Part shown: positions 1 to 5,268 of the stretch, one piece after another
How positions within the stretch are numbered: the first letter of the stretch is position 1
Layout of the letters: each line of letters begins with the position of its first letter
Source of the DNA: Candidatus Falkowiibacteriota bacterium
Lineage (GTDB): Bacteria > Patescibacteriota > Patescibacteriia > Patescibacteriales > UBA12075
NCBI GenBank assembly: GCA_003647675.1
Contig: QMNH01000080.1
Location: forward strand, 1 to 5,268
Direction: 5' to 3'
Length of the DNA: 5,268 nt
Position numbers and translations under genes: made by a program
The notes under the pieces: model-generated
Database searches by the model: none
What the model was told of the DNA's origin: nothing
What the model saw: the letters and a program-made list of their open reading frames with translations, nothing else

Positions 1-988
1 ACCCAAGTCTTTGCCCTCTTCCCCGGCCGGATATAGCGGTAGCGGAAAAATTTATGGTTCTAGGCTTGCCTACTTTTATAACTTTATAAAAAGAAAAAAG
101 TAAAACTAGGCTGGCCGCTATTTCAATACTATTTAAAACATTTTTATTTATCGCCCAGTCCAATACTACTGCCGAAAAGGGCCAAAATAATTCGCAAATT
201 GTGGCCGCAGACGCGGTTATTCTCTTTAACCCGAAATAGTAAATAAATATTGCCCCGGCTCCGCTGGTAAAAACTATTAAAAATAATAATTTCCAATGGA
301 GAATTGATAAACCGTTTATTTGAAAAATATCTTTATTTATCAATATTAACCCCAGGGCTAGCAAGCTGGTTATTCCAAACCGAAGCGCGGCCGTTGATTT
401 AAAATCCAAATGATTTACTATTCTTTTGCCAAATACCGTGGACGACCCGAAAGCAAAGGCCGCTAAAATTGCAAACCAAGCGGCGTGATGAAATAAATTA
501 ATTTCGGATAAATGCAGGCCTGATTTGCCAAAAGCCAAAAAATAAGCCGCGATAATGGCTACTCCAGCCCAAACATAAAACTTACGGCTTAAGCGTTCAC
601 CTAGTATCAACCGAGCCATAATCAAAGCAAATATCGGCTGCAGTTTCTGCAGTATTATAACCGTGGCAAAAGTTACCTCCCCGTCTATAGCCGCGAAAAA
701 GGCCTTGGTAATCATTAGCGTGCCTAACAATCCGCCAAAAACGCATACCCAGAAAACCGCTCCCCAATCTTTCGGACGAAGCATTTTTATTCTGCGCCAA
801 TTTAAAATTATAAAAGGGCTTAAAAATATAAATCCCAATATATGTTCTAAAAATACAACTAAAGCGGCAGGCAAAGTATAAAATTGCGGCCGGATAAATA
901 TGCCGTCCAGACTCCAGAATAACGCGGCGAGCATTATAGCGCCGGCGCCCAAAAGGCTAATTTTATCTATCTTAAATTTTTTTAACAT
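1..988 (-). CDS. EamA/DMT-family membrane transporter (3' end cut by window edge)
   Basis: This frame is open from an ATG at 988 to the left edge, giving 329 codons with no stop, so the C-terminus is missing. About ten hydrophobic segments can be read, near residues 10-32, 44-68, 77-100, 108-130, 139-157, 170-190, 200-220, 232-255, 262-284 and 290-307. They form two halves of five helices, as expected for a protein with two EamA domains. The first half ends helix 4 with LILGE, a typical position for the conserved Glu of this family. The second half carries ATICELFWPFSAVVLDW, the equivalent region of repeat 2. The family moves small metabolites or drugs across the inner membrane, but the substrate cannot be predicted here. 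Members usually have about 280-320 residues, so little should be missing. After the last helix the visible tail (RTINFSATAISGRGRQRLG) is hydrophilic. The gene lies 61 bases downstream of the nucleotidyltransferase. The family call is secure; the substrate is unknown. Confidence 0.93.
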   Translation of the reverse strand, partial: MLKKFKIDKISLLGAGAIMLAALFWSLDGIFIRPQFYTLPAALVVFLEHILGFIFLSPFIILNWRRIKMLRPKDWGAVFWVCVFGGLLGTLMITKAFFAAIDGEVTFATVIILQKLQPIFALIMARLILGERLSRKFYVWAGVAIIAAYFLAFGKSGLHLSEINLFHHAAWFAILAAFAFGSSTVFGKRIVNHLDFKSTAALRFGITSLLALGLILINKDIFQINGLSILHWKLLFLIVFTSGAGAIFIYYFGLKRITASAATICELFWPFSAVVLDWAINKNVLNSIEIAASLVLLFSFYKVIKVGKPRTINFSATAISGRGRGQRLG

Positions 989-994
989 TCTTTT

Positions 995-1029
995 TCTAAT
1001 CTTTTAGACAAACAGCACTTGAATTTCAA
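995..1029 (-). promoter_or_regulatory. possible weak sigma-70-type promoter before the EamA gene
   Basis: Read on the minus strand, TTGAAA (1024-1029, five of six matches to TTGACA) is followed after 17 bases by TAAAAG (1001-1006, four of six matches to TATAAT). Transcription from it would start only about 5-8 bases before the ATG at 988, giving an almost leaderless mRNA. A small inverted repeat, TCTAA-aaga-TTAGA (995-1008), overlaps the -10-like element. In A+T-rich DNA such matches arise readily by chance. The 61-base gap is the largest in the window, which is the main contextual reason to look for a promoter here. Confidence 0.25.
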
Positions 1030-1049
1030 AATACCCGCATGCCGTTGGA

Positions 1050-1445
1050 TTAATTTAATTTTGATGATTTGTATAGTTCCTCTTTATAAGGCTTTAATCT
1101 GATAATTTCACCCTTGAATACTGTTTTTAATTCTGTTTCACAAACGCCTTGGTCATAGCCCAGGCAGATAACATCAGGCTTATATTTTATTATTATATTA
1201 TATTTATTTTTTATCTGGCCCAATACGGCCCGATTAATAAATTTTATCTTTTTAATTTCTTCCAGTCTTTCTTGTTCATTTTTCCTCGGTAATCGGCCTT
1301 TTATTTTTTTAACATTTACATCTCTCGCAACCACTACAATTAAACTTTCACCGTATTCCCTGGCTTGTTTTAAGCAGGAAATATGCCCCGGATGCGGGCG
1401 ATCAAAAGTACCAAAGCACATCACGGTTTTATTCTTCTTATCCAT
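1050..1445 (-). CDS. HxGH nucleotidyltransferase, RibL-like FAD synthetase / cytidylyltransferase family
   Basis: This 131-residue protein belongs to the Rossmann-like nucleotidyltransferases that transfer AMP or CMP from a nucleotide to a phosphorylated substrate. The N-terminal strand leads into GTFDRPHPGH (residues 12-21), which holds the HxGH catalytic motif. VVVARDVNVKKIKGR (37-51) and the following NEQERLEEIKKI form the region that contacts nucleotide and substrate in this family. KPDVICLGYDQ (89-99) and a terminal YKSSKL (125-130), in the place of the usual ISST-like motif, complete the fold. The VARD...KKIKG and LGYDQ signatures are closer to archaeal RibL-type FAD synthetase (FMN to FAD) than to TagD glycerol-3-phosphate cytidylyltransferase, but the substrate is inferred. 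The frame is open upstream to an ATG at 1517. I chose the ATG at 1445 because the extra 24 residues have no family counterpart and lie wholly inside the preceding gene. The chosen start overlaps that gene by 8 bases (ATGGATAA), suggesting translational coupling. The protein stops right after the KSS motif, so its C-terminus is short. Confidence 0.88.
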   Translation of the reverse strand: MDKKNKTVMCFGTFDRPHPGHISCLKQAREYGESLIVVVARDVNVKKIKGRLPRKNEQERLEEIKKIKFINRAVLGQIKNKYNIIIKYKPDVICLGYDQGVCETELKTVFKGEIIRLKPYKEELYKSSKLN

Positions 1446-2364
1446 TCTGCAATTTTTTAATTTCTTCAAGCAATGCCTTTTTTTCCAAACTGCCGTCCCT
1501 ATATTTATTGGCTTCAATCTTTAAATCCTCAATTTTTTTCTTCTTGCCGACTTCTTCCTCTAGCGCCAGTCGCTCTATTCCGCCAGCCGCGTACCTTTCT
1601 TCCTCGGCCTTGAGTTCGTCAATATTCAATTCTTCTTCAGTTTTGGGCGGCCCGCTGACTTTTCGGGCTTTAGGTTTTAATTTAACAGCTCCCTGCCCGG
1701 TTCTGTAATCATATAAAACCACAACATTGCCTTTATTAGTCGTAATCAGCTTGTCATCTTCCGTCCTTAATAAGATATCATCTTCAAAGCCCTCGGGAGT
1801 GCTTGAAGAAATATTTAAAAATAAATAAAAATTAAATAATTTTTTTAATAATATTTTTTCATCCGGCTTAATCTTTTTAAAATAACTGTTATTAAAATAT
1901 TTTGCCTCGCCAATACTGCTCCCGATTTCTTTCCCGGTACTGCTTAAATAATCCCCTAGCCAATCGGCCATGGTTTTTATTTCTTTCCCATTTTCAGTTT
2001 TTATTGTGTCGGTTATTTGTTCCTGGTTTTCAACTAAAGCATTTTTTATATTATTTTTAACTCCGTCTCTATCTTCAAAATCCATAAACAATAATTTTTT
2101 ATTTATTCTCTCTACTATGTCAATATCGTTTACGCTTAAACCCAAAAATAAGCTATTTTTTATCAAATCCGCAATTTCATTGGTTGATAAAAAAGGAATG
2201 ATTAAAAACTGAAGAGCAATAAAAGCTTCCTCGTTAGCCGGGTTCTCCTGAATTAATTTATTATATTCTTTTTTCGCAATCCGATAAAGCTTATTACCGC
2301 TGACATCATCCAGATAATAAACTAATTCTTCTACTTTTTTTGTAAAATTATTTATTTCTTCCAT
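1438..2364 (-). CDS. uncharacterised soluble protein with C-terminal tandem helical repeats
   Basis: I do not recognise a characterised family for this 308-residue protein. It has no signal peptide and no convincing membrane helix, so it is probably cytoplasmic. Residues 1-115 look all-helical; the segment KKEYNKLIQENPANEEAFIA (31-50) reads like a TPR-type helix pair (Asn-Pro turn, Ala/Tyr spacing), though one unit is not proof. A central region (130-200) contains MADWLGDYLSS and FNFYLFLNISSSTPEGFEDD, followed by a short strand-rich stretch (204-220, LITTNKGNVVVLYDY). A Pro/Lys linker (228-242) leads to two 30-residue helical repeats (248-277 and 278-307). The start at 2364 is only 2 bases after the stop of the VirB6-like gene, with no purine-rich ribosome site, so translation is probably coupled to it. 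From that linkage I infer a cytoplasmic partner, adaptor or assembly factor of the membrane protein; no catalytic motif supports an enzymatic role. The end overlaps the nucleotidyltransferase by 8 bases. Confidence 0.85.
   Translation of the reverse strand: MEEINNFTKKVEELVYYLDDVSGNKLYRIAKKEYNKLIQENPANEEAFIALQFLIIPFLSTNEIADLIKNSLFLGLSVNDIDIVERINKKLLFMDFEDRDGVKNNIKNALVENQEQITDTIKTENGKEIKTMADWLGDYLSSTGKEIGSSIGEAKYFNNSYFKKIKPDEKILLKKLFNFYLFLNISSSTPEGFEDDILLRTEDDKLITTNKGNVVVLYDYRTGQGAVKLKPKARKVSGPPKTEEELNIDELKAEEERYAAGGIERLALEEEVGKKKKIEDLKIEANKYRDGSLEKKALLEEIKKLQNG
1444..1623 (-). repeat. two tandem 30-residue helical repeats in the protein C-terminus
   Basis: Residues 248-277 and 278-307 of the 308-residue protein align end to end without gaps. 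Each begins I-D/E-E/D-L-K, has Tyr at position 11, Gly at 14, Glu at 17, Ala-Leu at 20-21 and Glu-Glu at 23-24, and ends in a Lys-rich stretch. By eye about 12 of 30 positions are identical and most of the others are conservative. The pattern is that of a charged helix, a Gly turn and a second helix, i.e. a short hairpin. The DNA copies have diverged, so this is an old duplication and not a recent slippage event. Confidence 0.75.
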
Positions 2365-2366
2365 AA

Positions 2367-5084
2367 TTAATTATTTTTATTTGTATCTGTTTTTTCTGTA
2401 TCTATTTTTACGGTTTTATCTTTCATAGCTATCCTGCCTGCGTTCGCAGTATTAATTATGTCCGGTTTCATTCCTTTTCCTTGAACACTTCCCTTAATAT
2501 AACCGGCAAATGTCCTTATTATCTCGGCTTGTTCTTTGTTATTAACTCCTACTTCATCTGCTAAATCCATAATCTCCTTTAAGGTTTTATCGCTCGTTCC
2601 AATTTTTTGAATTACATCCAGCCGTACTCTATTAACCTGCCCCATATCATGCGAAGTTAATGATCTTAAGTAGGCTTTACCGGCCTCATGTATTCCGTTA
2701 GCATCTCCGTTGGGGGCTTCAATTATAATAGTATCAGGATGAAGCGTTCTCATTCTGGCCTGGCTTTCCAAATTATTAAATTTACCAACTATTGCTTCGT
2801 TTCTGCCTTTACTGGACTCCAGCCCGCCATCCATCATTCTGTAAGTATCATATTTATAACCCCCGGTAGCCGCATCCCCCATCGCCATCCCGTATCCTAC
2901 CCCGTTTCCGCCGGCAAACGAAATTCCACCTATTTGATTAGCATGGCGAGCCGACATTTTATCGTCTAAACCGGTTTGCTTAAACATTCCCTGGATTAAG
3001 GCTTGGGCGTAAGCCGGAGAAACGTTATTGCTTCTATAATCTTTCGTTACGCTCTGAATTTCTTCTTTGCTCATAACCTTTTCTTTCCCGTCTGCTCCAG
3101 TAACTTTTGTGTCTTTTAAAGCACTCTCTATTAAGCCACCATCTTGAGTCATTAATGTTTTAATTCTATTGTCTTTTAAGGCTTCATTTAAATCATTATT
3201 TTGCGCCAATACGCTTAGGGCGGCGACTATCCTGTTATTATTCTTTTCTTCATAGCCTTCAATCAATTCGGATATTACCGCGTAATCATTATCTGATCTT
3301 TCTTTTATAGCGGAAATTTCCTTGTTAATTAAATCTTTAGAGCCGCTTTCGCTGTGAATCGGCTTATAACGCCTCTGCCAATTTTTCCCTTGCCCGCCGA
3401 ATAAACCGACATGTCCCACTCTTAAATCAGCAGAAGTCTTCTGATGTTGTTCGGTTTCTTTATCTATTTTTTCTAAATATTTATCCTTACTACCAGTATA
3501 TTCAAAATCTTTCCTTACTTCCTTTCGCGCTTCCTCTTTAGACAAGCCTCCCTTTTCTCTGTAATCTTTAACCACATCAGACCAACTATTTCTAATCTCT
3601 TTTCTTTTTTTGTCTTTATCTAAATCCTTTAATCCGGTATTTATTTTTCTTTCCTCTGATCTTTTTGCTAAATAATCATGTTGTTTAGCTTTCGTCTCGT
3701 CATCTTCTTTTCTTTCATCGCTCTTTTCCCGTCCTAAATATTGTTCTTTGCGCATAAACTTTCCAAACGTATCCTGCCATACCGAACTGCCATGAGCACC
3801 CCCGGCAGATTCATAATTCCCCATATCTTCAGCCTTTTTCGCCTTCCAGCCCTGGGCGATCATCCGATAATTAAGGCTTGACTGTTTTTCAACTCCCAAT
3901 TTTCTTTGCCCAGCCATTTGCAGAGTATCCAAGTTTCTTCCGGCTTTAAAGAAGCCCGCTTTTCCTACCGATTTTCCAATTCCCACCCCCTTATTTATCG
4001 CCCCCATACCGGCACCGGCCGCCTTGCCGGCCATACCGCCCATTTTCTGTGTAACGATCAGGCCTCCGACCAATAAAGCGATTGTAATTATGTAGGTAAA
4101 AAAACTGCCGGAACAAAACAGACTGTTCTGGCCAGCGCATATTTCACCGCCAGCTCCTATCGCGTCACTGGACAAAGCATTGCTTGAGGCATGGGCAGTA
4201 GTTAAAGCCAGCCAGATAAAAAAGGCTAAAAGAGGCCCGACCACTACCTGCTTAATAAAATCATCCCAAAAACTAAAAAATTTCTTCGCGGCCGGAAAAG
4301 CCTCTACTAAAAAAGCGATCGGCGATAATATCACATAAACCCACAACATTACTACCCGCATAACCAAAACCGCCAGCATTACCAAAACCACAATAAATGT
4401 AATCAACATGGCAAAAAAACCGGCCATTATGGCCCCGGCGGTTTCCCAGGCTCCAATTACGTCTGCTTCTGCGGATTTATCGGTAAAAGCCAAAAACTGC
4501 TTAATCTGGAACGTATTTACCAAATTGTTAGCGCCGTATTGGCCAAAGCCGTTAACAAAAGTAATCATTATCACCTGGCCAAAATCTATTATTATACCGC
4601 AGATAGTGCGGGAAAAATTAATCAAAACCGCCATTATCAATAGCTTGGGCAAAAGACGCTTAATGCTGTAGTTTTCCAGCTTTAATATAGTGGCAAAAGC
4701 AATAACCAAAAGTATTAAAATAAAAAACATGTTACACAGGTCCCGCACCAGACCCCAGCCTATTGTTACTGCCGGCACATTGGTAATGTTATTAAAACTG
4801 GCCACTTTAACCAAAACATCAATCACAAAAGTCAATATTAGACCAATTACATAGGCAAAAAAATACACAATCCAACCGAGCAGTCCGATGATCGCCTTTA
4901 CCGTTGAACTTTCGCTGGTTGTTTTGTCAAATGAATTTATTATCGGATTGCCTAAAAAATCTGTAGCTTGAGCATATGAATTTCCTGCTAAAAAAATAAA
5001 AATAATACAAAAAAATATAATAAAAATCGCAACTTTTTTGCTTTTTAAAATTTTCAAAAATTTATTTTTAACTTTTTCTGCCAT
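2367..5084 (-). CDS. VirB6/TrbL-like polytopic membrane protein with large soluble C-terminal region
   Basis: This 905-residue protein probably forms the inner-membrane channel part of a type IV secretion or conjugation-like apparatus. A Lys-rich N-terminus, a hydrophobic core (18-33) and NSYAQA (35-40) make a plausible cleavable signal peptide. Hydrophobic segments follow near 64-92, 112-134, 146-178, 215-240, 242-261, 277-297 and 327-346. The VILSPIAFLVEAFPAAKKFF stretch (251-270), then FWDDFIKQVVVGPLLAF (272-288), and the Gly/Ala-rich exit from the last helix (349-376, MGGMAGKAAGAGMG...) are what I associate with TrbL/VirB6-like proteins of uncultivated small-genome bacteria. The loop at 298-326 carries two cysteines (316, 324) and is probably extracytoplasmic. 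The tail then runs more than 500 residues: a Lys/Glu-rich, probably helical or coiled-coil region (about 440-550), a helical part (580-700) and a Gly-rich to mixed region (715-885). Classical VirB6 has roughly 300 residues and lacks such a tail. The start at 5084 begins directly before the signal peptide; there is no Shine-Dalgarno sequence in the 23 bases before it. The role is inferred from architecture, and membrane topology is not fully resolved. Confidence 0.85.
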   Translation of the reverse strand: MAEKVKNKFLKILKSKKVAIFIIFFCIIFIFLAGNSYAQATDFLGNPIINSFDKTTSESSTVKAIIGLLGWIVYFFAYVIGLILTFVIDVLVKVASFNNITNVPAVTIGWGLVRDLCNMFFILILLVIAFATILKLENYSIKRLLPKLLIMAVLINFSRTICGIIIDFGQVIMITFVNGFGQYGANNLVNTFQIKQFLAFTDKSAEADVIGAWETAGAIMAGFFAMLITFIVVLVMLAVLVMRVVMLWVYVILSPIAFLVEAFPAAKKFFSFWDDFIKQVVVGPLLAFFIWLALTTAHASSNALSSDAIGAGGEICAGQNSLFCSGSFFTYIITIALLVGGLIVTQKMGGMAGKAAGAGMGAINKGVGIGKSVGKAGFFKAGRNLDTLQMAGQRKLGVEKQSSLNYRMIAQGWKAKKAEDMGNYESAGGAHGSSVWQDTFGKFMRKEQYLGREKSDERKEDDETKAKQHDYLAKRSEERKINTGLKDLDKDKKRKEIRNSWSDVVKDYREKGGLSKEEARKEVRKDFEYTGSKDKYLEKIDKETEQHQKTSADLRVGHVGLFGGQGKNWQRRYKPIHSESGSKDLINKEISAIKERSDNDYAVISELIEGYEEKNNNRIVAALSVLAQNNDLNEALKDNRIKTLMTQDGGLIESALKDTKVTGADGKEKVMSKEEIQSVTKDYRSNNVSPAYAQALIQGMFKQTGLDDKMSARHANQIGGISFAGGNGVGYGMAMGDAATGGYKYDTYRMMDGGLESSKGRNEAIVGKFNNLESQARMRTLHPDTIIIEAPNGDANGIHEAGKAYLRSLTSHDMGQVNRVRLDVIQKIGTSDKTLKEIMDLADEVGVNNKEQAEIIRTFAGYIKGSVQGKGMKPDIINTANAGRIAMKDKTVKIDTEKTDTNKNN

Positions 5085-5107
5085 TTAAAATACAAATTAA
5101 CTTAATT

Positions 5108-5268
5108 TTATGAAGTTATAAAAAATATATCTGCTAAAGCCTTGATGCCGTTCCAGCCTAAACCTAAAAGCATATAACCTTTTTCCAGCCAATTAGCGCT
5201 TAAAAAATCCACTATCATTACCACTAACGCAAATGCCGAAAAAATAAAAACCCACGCTATTAAATCAA
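5108..5268 (-). CDS. C-terminal end of a small membrane protein (start outside window)
   Basis: The minus-strand frame whose first full codon begins at 5266 is open to a TAA at 5108-5110, giving 52 residues. The other two minus frames stop at once at the right edge. The peptide has one clear membrane helix, WVFIFSAFALVVMIVDFL, and a second moderately hydrophobic helix running through MLLGLGWNGIKALADIFF to the end. It stops 23 bases before the ATG of the VirB6-like gene, on the same strand, so it is probably cotranscribed and may encode another membrane part of the same machine. Too little is visible to name a family. It could be a small two-helix subunit or the tail of a larger protein. Confidence 0.7.
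   Translation of the reverse strand, partial: DLIAWVFIFSAFALVVMIVDFLSANWLEKGYMLLGLGWNGIKALADIFFITS

Noticed and set aside
638..652. Two CTGCAG palindromes separated by TTT
   Set aside because: They encode the Leu-Gln-Lys-Leu-Gln stretch of a transporter helix; there is no sign of a regulatory or recombination site.
597..800. Minus-strand 67-codon open frame
   Set aside because: It lies wholly inside the EamA transporter in another frame; the transporter frame has clear helix periodicity and family motifs, and this one has none.
663..881. Plus-strand 72-codon open frame
   Set aside because: It is antisense to the EamA gene, with no recognisable features.
989..1049. Intrinsic terminator between the nucleotidyltransferase and EamA genes
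   Set aside because: I found no strong stem followed by a U-tract on the minus strand; the only small inverted repeat has a 5-base A/T-rich stem.
1446..1517. Longer N-terminus for the nucleotidyltransferase starting at 1517
   Set aside because: The extra 24 residues are encoded within the preceding gene, precede the first core strand and have no family counterpart.
1508..1708. Plus-strand Ser-rich 66-codon open frame
   Set aside because: It is the antisense shadow of the Glu/Lys-rich repeat region.
1970..2212. Plus-strand hydrophobic 80-codon open frame resembling a membrane peptide
   Set aside because: The Phe/Ile-rich composition is simply the complement of Lys/Asn/Asp codons in the 308-residue gene.
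2688..2969. Plus-strand 93-codon open frame
   Set aside because: It is antisense to the C-terminal region of the VirB6-like gene, which is continuous across it.
4014..4032. G+C-rich inverted repeat (CCGGC...GCCGG)
   Set aside because: It lies in the Ala/Gly codons of the linker after the last membrane helix and is explained by Gly/Ala coding; no U-tract follows it.
4408..4671. Plus-strand 87-codon open frame
   Set aside because: It is antisense to the membrane helices of the VirB6-like gene; there is no independent support.
1..5268. UGA recoded as glycine, as in some Patescibacteria lineages
   Set aside because: No in-frame TGA occurs in any of the five genes, and glycine uses GGN codons normally.

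Overview
The window looks like chromosomal DNA from an uncultivated, small-genome bacterium of the Patescibacteria/CPR type. This is an inference. It rests on the A+T-rich, lysine- and isoleucine-rich coding, the tight minus-strand gene packing, the absence of recognisable Shine-Dalgarno sequences, the exclusive use of TAA stops, and a VirB6/TrbL-like membrane protein with a very large hydrophilic tail, an arrangement I associate with that group. UGA does not appear to be reassigned: no in-frame TGA is read through, and Trp and Gly use ordinary codons.

All five genes are on the minus strand, so transcription runs from right to left. (1) 5108-5268 is the C-terminal end of a small membrane protein whose start lies outside the window. 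(2) 2367-5084 is a 905-residue polytopic membrane protein, probably the VirB6/TrbL-like channel subunit of a type IV secretion or conjugation-like machine, with a soluble tail of more than 500 residues. (3) 1438-2364 is a 308-residue uncharacterised soluble protein that starts 2 bases after gene 2 stops and ends in two tandem 30-residue helical repeats. (4) 1050-1445 is a compact 131-residue HxGH nucleotidyltransferase resembling archaeal-type FAD synthetase (RibL); it overlaps gene 3 by 8 bases. (5) 1-988 is a ten-helix EamA/DMT-family transporter that lacks its stop because it runs off the left edge.

Genes 1 to 4 are spaced by 22 bases, 2 bases and an 8-base overlap, so they are probably one transcript. 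Gene 5 follows a 61-base gap holding a possible weak promoter and may be transcribed separately or by read-through. Genes 1 to 3 plausibly belong to one envelope machine. Genes 4 and 5 look like metabolic or transport genes that share the direction and perhaps the transcript.

The parts that known families explain least are the soluble tail of the VirB6-like protein and the 308-residue protein coupled to it. I saw no RNA genes, CRISPR array, insertion sequence or convincing intrinsic terminator.
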